Source: Fidelibacterota bacterium
GTDB lineage: Bacteria; Fidelibacterota; UBA2242
Length of the DNA stretch: 6,902 bases
Direction: 5' to 3'
NCBI GenBank assembly: GCA_030655795.1
Contig: JAUSPJ010000222.1
Coordinates: 1-6,902, forward strand
Below the pieces are notes generated by a model. That model did no database searches. It was not told the DNA's origin and was given only the letters and a program-made list of their open reading frames with translations. The position numbers and the translations under genes are program-made. This document shows positions 1 to 6,030 of this stretch, in pieces. Every line of letters begins with the position of its first letter. Position 1 is the stretch's first letter.

Positions 1-1
1 G

Positions 2-214
2 CTTATCTTACCTCTGTGTATTTTTAATGATCAACAAATATTCGCCGGAACAATTTGGCCGAAGATCAAAATTAGATATCATGTGTTGGATCTTATTTTC
101 GAGATATTCGGGTATTACTCTTTTGAATATGAAAGTAGAGCAAAACCAGAATATAAAATTTGTCCCCGGATTCAAATTGGCACCTCCGGTTTAATTAATT
201 ACAGAAGATGGTGA
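2..214 (+). CDS. possible 3' end of an unidentified gene (partial, weak)
   Basis: The frame beginning at base 2 is open from the window edge for 70 codons and ends at TGA 212-214. The predicted C-terminus is rich in aromatic and isoleucine residues, for example FEIFGYYSFEYE, and finishes in NYRRW. I recognise no family. In favour: an uninterrupted frame running off the edge in AT-rich DNA. Against: four of its five arginine codons are AGA, unlike the CGN-rich genes to the right, and the minus-strand frame in the same codon register is also open between stops at 191-193 and 8-10. If real, it would converge with the nitrilase gene, leaving about 260 bases between the two stops. Confidence 0.3.
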   Translation, partial: LILPLCIFNDQQIFAGTIWPKIKIRYHVLDLIFEIFGYYSFEYESRAKPEYKICPRIQIGTSGLINYRRW

Positions 215-282
215 TACTAAAGGATTTCTGGTATTGGAAGAATTCTCCCCTGCTATAATTATTGCAGTTAATATGCCAAATG

Positions 283-333
283 TAGCCTGCCCGTCCCAAA
301 GGGAATCTTCGATAAAGACATGGTCAGGCGGGT
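283..333. repeat. interspersed repeat, copy 1
   Basis: The core at 283-319 (starting TAGCCTGCCCGTCCC and ending GATAAAGAC) matches the second copy at 346-382 in 36 of 37 bases, differing only at 290 (C versus T). Three bases later it ends in GTCAGGCGGGT. Inside it are TCCC-AAA-GGGA (294-304), able to form a small hairpin, and a GCCTG/CAGGC pair (285-289 and 325-329) that could form the outer stem. The GC-rich, partly palindromic unit in an AT-rich intergenic gap resembles dispersed REP-like elements. Copy number in the genome cannot be judged from this window. Confidence 0.8.
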
Positions 334-345
334 ATTTACAATTGC

Positions 346-405
346 TAGCCTGTCCGTCCCAAAGGGAATCTTCGATAAAGACGAGCCAGGCGGGGTCAGG
401 CGGGT
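346..405. repeat. interspersed repeat, copy 2, with extended G-rich end
   Basis: This is the second copy of the unit at 283-333, offset by exactly 63 bases. The core at 346-382 is 36/37 identical. The right end is longer than in copy 1: CCAGGCGGG (386-394) is followed by GTCAGGCGGGT (395-405), so the CAGGCGGG motif occurs twice. GCCTG at 348-352 can pair with either CAGGC (387-391 or 397-401). The copies lie in the same orientation, which suggests local duplication or tandem insertion. Confidence 0.8.
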
Positions 406-478
406 TGGAACTATCGTATCATATCTCCTATCTCAAAGAGATGTCTACGACAAATGACGTTGTAGGGTTAAATTTCCC

Positions 479-1276
479 TTAATTTAAGCGATACAATTCA
501 GGCTTCCGGTCCATGAATAAATCATTATTTTTGTTAATGGATTTATTGTTTGACTCAGCCGGATCAATATCGACGATTAAGACGCCTTCCCGATCTTTGG
601 AAAGTTGCCCAAGGCGTTTTCCGAAGATATTGGTCGCCTGGCTATTGCCTATAAATGTTAATTGTTGTCCATCCGATAATCTCTCCGCCCCAATTCGGTT
701 AGCCGTTGCCGTAAACACCCTGTTTTCGATGCTTCGCGTGACCATTGCGTCGGGACAATAGGGCAAAACCAGGTTCGCCGGATGCGCTATAATCTGAGCG
801 CCATTCAGCGCCAGTGTCCTGGCAGCCTCCGGAAAGATCCAGTCAAAACATATCATAACACCGATCCTTACGCCCCGAACTGTAAAAACCGCCGGCGCTT
901 CATTACCGGAATCGAAGAGATGTTTTTCATTATCAAACAGATGAATTTTTCGATAGGCGCCAACGTGAGCGCCATTATCAAAGACAACGGCGCTGTTATA
1001 AAGTTTTTTGTTACGTTTTTCTGCAACACCCATTACTACAGACGTATTCAGGCGTTTTGTGATAGACATTAGCCAAGAGTCAGTTTGACCGCCCGGGAAC
1101 GATTCTGCGATAGAGCCAATCTCGGTTTTTGAGTTAAACAGATAGCCCGTTGTACACAATTCCGGTAATATCCATAAATCAATATTTGTATGACCGCACA
1201 ATATTGATTCAATTTTCTTCAAATTTCCCGGAACGTTTCCCCATAATGGAGCAAATTGATATAAGGCAATTTTCAT
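479..1276 (-). CDS. nitrilase-superfamily carbon-nitrogen hydrolase
   Basis: A 265-residue cytoplasmic enzyme of the nitrilase/amidase (CN hydrolase) superfamily, which hydrolyses nitriles, amides or N-carbamoyl groups through a Glu-Lys-Cys triad. All three residues are visible: E39 in LPELCTTGY, K110 in YRKIHLF and C143 in MICFDW, with the usual accessory Glu at E117. The stretch after Cys (FPEAARTLALNGAQIIAHP, then SIENRVF and NRIG) and the C-terminal NDLFMDRKPELY resemble small archaeal nitrilases of the Pyrococcus type, whose length (about 262 residues) and triad spacing match closely. Substrate cannot be deduced; a small amide, nitrile or carbamoyl compound is the safe statement. It is the last gene of the minus-strand operon, starting 15 bases after the antiporter stop. 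The ATG at 1276 is the natural family start, but no Shine-Dalgarno sequence precedes it, so translational coupling is plausible. Confidence 0.95.
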   Translation of the reverse strand: MKIALYQFAPLWGNVPGNLKKIESILCGHTNIDLWILPELCTTGYLFNSKTEIGSIAESFPGGQTDSWLMSITKRLNTSVVMGVAEKRNKKLYNSAVVFDNGAHVGAYRKIHLFDNEKHLFDSGNEAPAVFTVRGVRIGVMICFDWIFPEAARTLALNGAQIIAHPANLVLPYCPDAMVTRSIENRVFTATANRIGAERLSDGQQLTFIGNSQATNIFGKRLGQLSKDREGVLIVDIDPAESNNKSINKNNDLFMDRKPELYRLN

Positions 1277-1291
1277 ATTGTATAAATGTGT

Positions 1292-2227
1292 TTAAATGAA
1301 ATTAAAACCAAGATTCAGGATAAATAAAACATATAACAATAACAAAAACACTCCTTCGAGCCGCGAAAGACTGCGCCCGATAAAGAGCAATACAGCAAAC
1401 AGGACCGTTATACACAACATTAAAATGTTTTCAAAACGGATCACATGCGCATCTATTTTTAACGAATAAATCATTGGCACTATGCCCAACACAAAAGCCG
1501 TGTTAAAAAGATTACTGCCAATAATATTGCCAATTGAAATTTCATCCTCTTTTTTAATCACCGCCACAACGCTGGTAAACAACTCCGGCAGAGATGTTCC
1601 AAGGGCGACGATAGTCAACCCAATGACCAGCTCTGAGATTCCCACGGCTCGGGCAAGACCAATTGCCCCTCTAATCGTCAGTTGTCCTCCGATTACGAGC
1701 CCCAATAAACCCAATACAGTAAGTAATATATTCCTGATCATATTTCCCTTTTCCATCGGGACCAGATCGATATCTGCGCTATTACGAACCTTCCGGTTAG
1801 TAATAATAAAGGTCATATACACAACAAACACAATCAGCATAAGCGCGCCCTCATAGCCCTCCAGAGCGCCGTCCATGCAGAACAATACAAACATCAATGT
1901 GATTAATAGCAGAATCGGAAGCTCAAGTATAAATACTCTTCTTTTTACTTTAATTGGGCGAATTACCGATGACAGACCAAGCACCAACAGAATATTAGCC
2001 AGGTTGCTGCCAACGATATTGCCGACACTGACATCATCTACTTTTTTAACCGCGGCAAAAAAACTGACCACAAATTCCGGCATCGACGTGCCCAAAGCAA
2101 TGATTGTTAAACCAATAACGATTTTTTTAACACCGAGAGAAACTGCAATGGAAGAGCTTCCTCTAACGAGGAAATCGGCTCCGTAGTAGAGTAGAATAAA
2201 ACCGGCTAAAAAGTAAAGAAGATACAT
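1292..2227 (-). CDS. calcium/sodium antiporter, YrbG-like (CaCA superfamily)
   Basis: A 311-residue inner-membrane cation exchanger with about ten hydrophobic segments. Both hallmark alpha repeats of the Ca2+:cation antiporter superfamily are intact: alpha-1 has GTSMPE (46-51) and SVGNIVGSN (67-75), alpha-2 has GTSLPE (210-215) and SIGNIIGSN (231-239). The acidic residues E51 and E215 and the Asn of the GSN motifs are the expected ion ligands. A more polar linker with charged residues (about 143-165) separates the two inverted halves. The role is probably Na+-driven Ca2+ export. Length and layout match E. coli YrbG and the K+-independent bacterial NCKX-like exchangers; actual ion specificity is unproven. 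It is the middle gene of the operon, 19 bases after the TPR gene, with AGGAG twelve bases before its ATG. Confidence 0.96.
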   Translation of the reverse strand: MYLLYFLAGFILLYYGADFLVRGSSSIAVSLGVKKIVIGLTIIALGTSMPEFVVSFFAAVKKVDDVSVGNIVGSNLANILLVLGLSSVIRPIKVKRRVFILELPILLLITLMFVLFCMDGALEGYEGALMLIVFVVYMTFIITNRKVRNSADIDLVPMEKGNMIRNILLTVLGLLGLVIGGQLTIRGAIGLARAVGISELVIGLTIVALGTSLPELFTSVVAVIKKEDEISIGNIIGSNLFNTAFVLGIVPMIYSLKIDAHVIRFENILMLCITVLFAVLLFIGRSLSRLEGVFLLLLYVLFILNLGFNFI

Positions 2228-2239
2228 AGTGGTCGAGGT

Positions 2240-2244
2240 CTCCT
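2240..2244 (-). promoter_or_regulatory. ribosome binding site of the antiporter gene
   Basis: On the minus strand the sequence reads AGGAG, twelve bases before the antiporter ATG and just beyond the TPR gene stop (2247-2249). It is the only clear Shine-Dalgarno sequence in the left operon. It suggests reinitiation or coupled translation from the upstream TPR gene. Confidence 0.6.
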
Positions 2245-2246
2245 GA

Positions 2247-2972
2247 TTATTTGTTATCGCTGATCGGTAGCAGCGTCTGAATTTCGTTTATCTTTGCCCG
2301 GACAGTTTGGATATCGGCATGTTTTGATGACAGCGATTTTTTAAGAATCGCAAAAGCTCTTTTATAGTAAAATTCGGCCCGCTGAAATTTACCTCTTAAT
2401 TTGTAAAAATCAGCAATATTAGCAAAGGCCCTACCCAGGTTGGGATGATCAAAAGGCATTGTTCGCTCAACGAAGGCAACACATTCATGATAAAAGGCTT
2501 CTGCCTCATCCGGCTTGCCAAGTTTAACGTTTACCTCCGCGATCCGGGTCAGATAAACAGCCTCACGAAAACACCAGGGTTCGGAATGGTTACGCACAAT
2601 GCCAATCATTTCCCTCAGCAGTTTTTCGCTCTTCTGGTATTTTCCGTTCGCTAAATACAATGACGATAAATTTTCAAGGCTTGGAATCAGTTCAATGCTA
2701 TAATGTCCACAAACCGACTTTTTTAATTCAATTGACCGTCGGTAAAAGATCTCCGCCGCCTCGTAGTAGCCATGAAGATCGTAAACCCAGGCCAGATTAT
2801 TCAGCGTTTTGGCTGTTTCAAGGTGTGTGTCGCCGTATGTGATTTTGGAATATTCATAGGATTCCTCCGCCACCCAGCGGGCCTGTTCAAAATCACCGGC
2901 ATTGACCAAATCCAAAATTTTCTGATCATAAACAGATAAAAGATTCGCGGCGCTTTGTTTTTCCAAAATCAC
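2247..2972 (-). CDS. tetratricopeptide-repeat protein, kinesin-light-chain-like
   Basis: A 241-residue protein made almost entirely of about five TPR units with a 42-residue period, starting near residues 12, 54, 96, 138 and 180. Typical elements are TAKTLNNLAWVYDLHGYYEAAE and GRAFANIADFYKLRGKFQRAE-like helices with the aromatic/small-residue TPR pattern. The 42-residue spacing is that of the KLC/TPR_10-12 type rather than the 34-residue classic form. No signal peptide, membrane segment or catalytic domain is visible, so it is probably a cytoplasmic protein-protein interaction scaffold; its partner is unknown. The start is GTG at 2972: an in-frame TAA lies just two codons upstream, so only GTG or the TTG at codon 3 is available. 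It is the first gene of the operon and has no Shine-Dalgarno sequence. Confidence 0.9.
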   Translation of the reverse strand: MILEKQSAANLLSVYDQKILDLVNAGDFEQARWVAEESYEYSKITYGDTHLETAKTLNNLAWVYDLHGYYEAAEIFYRRSIELKKSVCGHYSIELIPSLENLSSLYLANGKYQKSEKLLREMIGIVRNHSEPWCFREAVYLTRIAEVNVKLGKPDEAEAFYHECVAFVERTMPFDHPNLGRAFANIADFYKLRGKFQRAEFYYKRAFAILKKSLSSKHADIQTVRAKINEIQTLLPISDNK

Positions 2973-3084
2973 AGCTTAAATTTATTGAAACCTTCGACAC
3001 ATTGCAATCAGCAAAGTAGTGTTTTAAAAGAAATATGGCAATAAAAACCATTCAGATTTTTCGTTTCTTGTCGTATCTTCTGAT
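2973..3084. promoter_or_regulatory. divergent intergenic promoter region
   Basis: This 112-base AT-rich gap separates the minus-strand operon from the alkyltransferase gene, so it must carry both promoters. It includes two perfect 8-base palindromes, ATTGCAAT (3001-3008) and TTTTAAAA (3022-3029), which could serve regulation but are short. The leftward promoter candidate is listed separately. For the rightward gene, TATCTTCT (3074-3081) sits where a -7 element would be but matches the TAnnTTTG consensus poorly, and no upstream TTTG lies at the right distance. Confidence 0.5.
2977..3008 (-). promoter_or_regulatory. candidate Bacteroidota-type promoter of the TPR operon
   Basis: Read on the minus strand, ATTG (3008-3005) is followed after 20 bases by TAAATTTA (2984-2977). 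The Bacteroidota consensus is TTTG at -33 and TAnnTTTG at -7, so each element has one mismatch while the spacing is ideal. The -7-like box ends only four bases before the GTG start codon, implying a very short or absent leader. That agrees with the missing Shine-Dalgarno sequence. It is an inference from motif and spacing. Confidence 0.4.
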
Positions 3085-3774
3085 ATGAACAGGAACAACC
3101 TTCTTGCCGGCAGACATCTGGACCATGAACACGTGCCACGTATTGTATCGGGCCCATTGCCTCTGGAAAAAGAGCTTGTTTATTTTAAACACTGGAAAGA
3201 ATGTCCCGAATGTCGTCAGAAATTAATGCAGGAAATGCCGACTGCGGGATTTAATCTGTCAGCTTTTTCTCCCCGCACCGTGCAGGTCTGCTCCGTGGAA
3301 TCGGCAATATCATTTCATTTTGCAAGCGTCGAATCCGGGGTGCTGGCCGCATCGTTTACGATGCGGAATCTTCGGGAAATAATCAGTCGGGATTTGAACG
3401 TAAAAGTCGATTTGGGATTGTCTGAATTTCATATAAATTTATCTGCGCAGATCGATACCTATTTCCGCACCGGCGCTCCATTTAGCAAGCCACGAATTAA
3501 CACGGCGCTTATTGGAACAGCATTTATGATACAGGTTCTTTTCTGGACCTGGCTAATTCCGTTTGGGCAAATTGTTACATACGGAGACATTGCCCGCTGG
3601 ATGGATAAACCGGGGGCATCGCGGGCGGTCGGAAGAGCGCTTCACAATAATCCAATTCCGGTTTTTATTCCCTGTCACAGGGTTATCGGCAAAGACGGCA
3701 ATTTAACCGGTTTTAGCGCAGGCCTCAGTCTCAAAAAGCAGCTTCTATGCCTGGAAGGCCATAGTATAGAATAA
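3085..3774 (+). CDS. methylated-DNA--protein-cysteine S-methyltransferase with N-terminal zinc-finger-like segment
   Basis: A 229-residue suicide DNA-repair protein that moves alkyl groups from O6-alkylguanine to its own cysteine. The alkyltransferase domain spans about 68-225: a divergent N-terminal subdomain, the helix-turn-helix region (IPFGQIVTYGDIARWM, 158-173), the Arg finger R180 in SRAVG, the active site PCHRV (196-200, acceptor C197) and supporting E224. The family is usually about 150-190 residues, and the extra length is N-terminal. Residues 11-50 read like an anti-sigma-type zinc finger (zf-HC2), with H36-x3-C40-x2-C43 in HWKECPEC and possible fourth ligands H11, H14 or H16. The frame opens at a TAA at 3025-3027 and ATG 3085 is the first start, so the extension belongs to the same open frame. 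There is no Shine-Dalgarno sequence. It is not the Ada layout: no AraC domain and no four-Cys site. Confidence 0.94.
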   Translation: MNRNNLLAGRHLDHEHVPRIVSGPLPLEKELVYFKHWKECPECRQKLMQEMPTAGFNLSAFSPRTVQVCSVESAISFHFASVESGVLAASFTMRNLREIISRDLNVKVDLGLSEFHINLSAQIDTYFRTGAPFSKPRINTALIGTAFMIQVLFWTWLIPFGQIVTYGDIARWMDKPGASRAVGRALHNNPIPVFIPCHRVIGKDGNLTGFSAGLSLKKQLLCLEGHSIE

Positions 3775-3785
3775 TGAATTACTTT

Positions 3786-3817
3786 TTTGACGTTTTCAGG
3801 AAATTAATGTAATTTTG
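3786..3817 (+). promoter_or_regulatory. Bacteroidota-type promoter of the GH15-like gene
   Basis: TTTG at 3786-3789 is followed after exactly 20 bases by TAATTTTG at 3810-3817, a perfect match to the -33 TTTG / -7 TAnnTTTG promoter known for the primary sigma factor of Bacteroidota. The -7 box ends five bases before the ATG at 3823, so transcription should begin at or within a few bases of the start codon. The nearest AGGAA lies about 20 bases upstream of the ATG, too far to act as a ribosome binding site. Confidence 0.6.
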
Positions 3818-3822
3818 TCACG

Positions 3823-6027
3823 ATGAAAATCACCCAATTGTGCTCACTGGTCGTTTTACTGATTTCAATCGTCATTGCCGATGTTCCTCTGGATGGCGAC
3901 TGGATGTTCAATATCGGTGACGATTCCAGCTGGGCCAGGATTGATCTCAACGATTCCGCCTGGTATTCAATTACCGTTCCGGGGTCCTGGGAAAGCCAGG
4001 GGTTTGTCGACTATGATGGTATTGCCTGGTATCGGGTTCATTTTAATCTTGACAGCAGCTATTTGGCAAACGACACACTTTTTCTTCACCTGGGAAAAAT
4101 CGGCAACACCGCCCGTCCCTTTATAAATGGTGTGGCTCTGGCCGACACAATAACGGTTTTTGATTCATCGGAAATCGCGTATCATAAAATTCCGGCCCCC
4201 CTGGTTCGTTCGGAGAATTTGCTGGCGATTAAAATAGAAAACAAATCGGGGAGCGGTGGTATTATCAGAGGGCCGGTGCTTATATCAACTTCTCGACCAC
4301 AAAAAAAGGTCTTGGCCGCCGAACACAAAGCCCACCGCTCCTGGTATGACCTGCCTTTCAGCAATGGAATTTCTGCGGCAAGCTACAATGTTAAAAACCG
4401 TGATTTCGCAAATTTTACACCTCATATATTTATGCAGTTTAATGGTTCGGAACGCACAAATATTGTTGCATCCTCGGCCCGCACAATCCTTTTTAAAAAC
4501 CGCCGTGAAATTGCTTTAACCGAAATGGAAACGGTTTCGTCGGGCTATATAAACGGAACAGGAATTATTCACCACAAGCTTCGGAACAAGGATTGTGTTC
4601 TTGATCAGTATGCGTTTTCCCCCTTTACATCAAATAGCGCTTTCTGGGTGTTTTTTACGGTTTTAAGCGGCGATTCTATTAGCGATTACGCCCTTAATTT
4701 TGAAATCAACGATCTCGCACAGGGCATGAATATTGGTAAATGGTCCTTTCAGGAAAACAATCGCAAATGGCTGTTTGTCGTCTGCAACTATGATAAAACT
4801 CTAAATCCGAAATCCTACAATGTCATTCGAAAATATAAGAATGAACACCCGGGTTTTTCCGCACTATTAAAAGAAATCGGCTGGTGGAAAAATTGGCAGC
4901 AAACCACTATTATTCCACAAAATATCTCCGATGCGGAGCGGTTCGTGTATTTACAGTCGCTGGCTATATTAAAAATGGCTCAGTCACGAGAGAAATTTCC
5001 TTCGCGCGGACAGATCGTACATACATTTCCGCCAGACCAAATGGCTGTTGCAACGGTCCCCGGTATGGGATTTTCAATTGACGCTTTTCTAAAATCCGGA
5101 CATTTCGAAGAAGCGCTGGCGACATTACAATTTATCCTGAACGGCAACAGCGGATCGCTGAAACACTATAGCTGGTCGGGGGAAAACCGCGGTCTGGGTC
5201 AAAATTACACCGTTTCCGTCAATTACTATCATGGTAATGGGACAGAGGCAACAGACACCGGGGAATTTGGCCCCATCGTACAGCTGGGAAACTTTGGTAT
5301 ATTGCTTGGAAATTTAAAACAGTATATCGAGACCACAGATGATATTCGTTTCCTGGAGTACTACTGGCCCAAAATATCTTCTGAAATAGCCGATGTAATT
5401 ATCAACAATATCGATGCAACGGGTCTGGTCCGGGCCGACAACGGGTTTTATAACCCGGGCGCTCCAAAGCACTACTTTTACACATCGGCTGCGGCTTACC
5501 GGGGATTGGTCGATGCTGTCTGGCTCGCCCGAATGGTTAGCGATGAGGCCCGCGCCCAACAGTATGAACAGGCTGCCGTTGAGTTGCGAAACTCACTGGA
5601 GTTAAGTATTGTAACTGATAATGGTGCTGTGAAATCGTATCTCGAGGGCGGCGAAACAAATCTTGATGCGGCAACCGCGTTGGGATTGTTGTGGGTCTTT
5701 ACGCCTCAGGATATCAGCAGTAAAGAAACATTGGCCGCTTTTGAAAAACACCTGAAATTTAATAACGGATTTATTCGCTTCCCACCCGACGGCAGTCGGG
5801 TTGGTGACGAGTGGGTGGTGGGTGATATGATAATCGCCGACCTCAATCAATATATGACCAATTTTAAAAAAGCAACGGCGCTCAAGTACCGGGTTAGCTC
5901 CCAGGCATTTTACAATTATGGTTTAATACCGGAATATTTCAGCAACGCTAGCTCCGATTATACGGGAACCGTTCCACTTTGTGGTCTCGGCGCCGGAATT
6001 TATGTGTCTTCTTTTTGGGGAGAGTAA
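3823..6027 (+). CDS. secreted GH15-like protein with GH2-like N-terminal jelly roll; catalytic residues apparently altered
   Basis: A 734-residue exported protein. Residues 1-19 form a signal peptide (K2, hydrophobic 6-18, cleavage after VIA). Residues 22-155 resemble the sugar-binding jelly roll of GH2 enzymes (LDGDW, VPGSWE, YDGIAWYR). About 165-335 looks like the beta-sandwich of GH15 proteins, and about 350-734 is an (alpha/alpha)6-barrel of GH15/glucoamylase type (QSLAILKM, SGHFEEAL, YYHGNGTEATD, YTSAAAYRGL, GLGAGIYV). GH15 enzymes release glucose from alpha-glucans. E704 in LIPEYF fits the general base. However, positions 413-414 read PG where the family has Arg-Asp, and N544 (in FYNPG) stands where the general-acid Glu of the IWE motif is expected. 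So it may be an inactive sugar-binding relative or have another chemistry. It follows the alkyltransferase by 48 bases with its own promoter and precedes the lipoprotein gene directly. Confidence 0.88.
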   Translation: MKITQLCSLVVLLISIVIADVPLDGDWMFNIGDDSSWARIDLNDSAWYSITVPGSWESQGFVDYDGIAWYRVHFNLDSSYLANDTLFLHLGKIGNTARPFINGVALADTITVFDSSEIAYHKIPAPLVRSENLLAIKIENKSGSGGIIRGPVLISTSRPQKKVLAAEHKAHRSWYDLPFSNGISAASYNVKNRDFANFTPHIFMQFNGSERTNIVASSARTILFKNRREIALTEMETVSSGYINGTGIIHHKLRNKDCVLDQYAFSPFTSNSAFWVFFTVLSGDSISDYALNFEINDLAQGMNIGKWSFQENNRKWLFVVCNYDKTLNPKSYNVIRKYKNEHPGFSALLKEIGWWKNWQQTTIIPQNISDAERFVYLQSLAILKMAQSREKFPSRGQIVHTFPPDQMAVATVPGMGFSIDAFLKSGHFEEALATLQFILNGNSGSLKHYSWSGENRGLGQNYTVSVNYYHGNGTEATDTGEFGPIVQLGNFGILLGNLKQYIETTDDIRFLEYYWPKISSEIADVIINNIDATGLVRADNGFYNPGAPKHYFYTSAAAYRGLVDAVWLARMVSDEARAQQYEQAAVELRNSLELSIVTDNGAVKSYLEGGETNLDAATALGLLWVFTPQDISSKETLAAFEKHLKFNNGFIRFPPDGSRVGDEWVVGDMIIADLNQYMTNFKKATALKYRVSSQAFYNYGLIPEYFSNASSDYTGTVPLCGLGAGIYVSSFWGE
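6017..6024 (+). promoter_or_regulatory. strong ribosome binding site for the downstream lipoprotein gene
   Basis: GGGGAGAG overlaps the last three sense codons of the GH15-like gene (Trp-Gly-Glu). Its GGAG core ends eight bases before ATT 6031 and five before ATC 6028. Placed at normal Shine-Dalgarno distance from the beginning of a signal peptide, it is the main evidence for a non-AUG start there. Confidence 0.6.
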
Positions 6028-6030
6028 ATC

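Larger units (their letters stand above)
215..478. other. intergenic region with repeats, no supported gene
   Basis: No supported gene lies here. The stretch contains two copies of a long repeat (described separately) and, between 430 and 479, several short imperfect inverted repeats: ATCTC/GAGAT around AAA at 430-442, and CTACGAC/GTTGTAG at 445-465. The second of these lies just beyond the nitrilase stop codon. None is followed by a convincing T-run on the minus strand, so I do not call an intrinsic terminator. A plus-strand frame through 234-482 is open, but it mainly encodes the repeat translated twice (ACPSQRESSIKT), because the repeat period of 63 is a multiple of three; I treat it as spurious. 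Confidence 0.6.

Noticed and set aside
8..193. Minus-strand open frame opposite the left-edge frame
   Set aside because: It has stops at both ends and no ATG until 82, leaving about two dozen codons. It is in codon register with the plus frame and is probably its shadow.
283..405. Possible CRISPR array
   Set aside because: Only two repeat units, a spacer-like gap of about 26 bases whose first part is also related between copies, and no cas genes in the window.
430..479. Intrinsic terminator after the nitrilase gene
   Set aside because: The inverted repeats are short or mismatched on the minus strand and no T-run follows.
234..482. 82-codon plus-strand open frame with a repeated ACPSQRESSIKT peptide
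   Set aside because: It is the translation of two intergenic repeat copies that stay in frame because their period is 63. It has no ribosome binding site and its end overlaps the nitrilase stop.
1482..2186. Two plus-strand open frames (1482-1856 and 1875-2186) opposite the antiporter gene
   Set aside because: They are antisense shadows of a gene with clear CaCA motifs; their Ile/Thr/Ser-rich products have no recognisable pattern.
3050..3084. Bacteroidota-type promoter for the alkyltransferase gene
   Set aside because: TATCTTCT at 3074-3081 has two mismatches to TAnnTTTG and there is no TTTG about 20 bases upstream.
3823..3885. GH15-like protein as a lipoprotein through Cys7
   Set aside because: The Cys is too close to the N-terminus, before the hydrophobic core. 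A type I cleavage site (VIA) after residue 19 fits better.
6025..6030. TAA readthrough producing a GH15-lipoprotein fusion
   Set aside because: The downstream frame begins with its own ribosome binding site and lipoprotein signal peptide, which would make no sense in the middle of an exported fusion.
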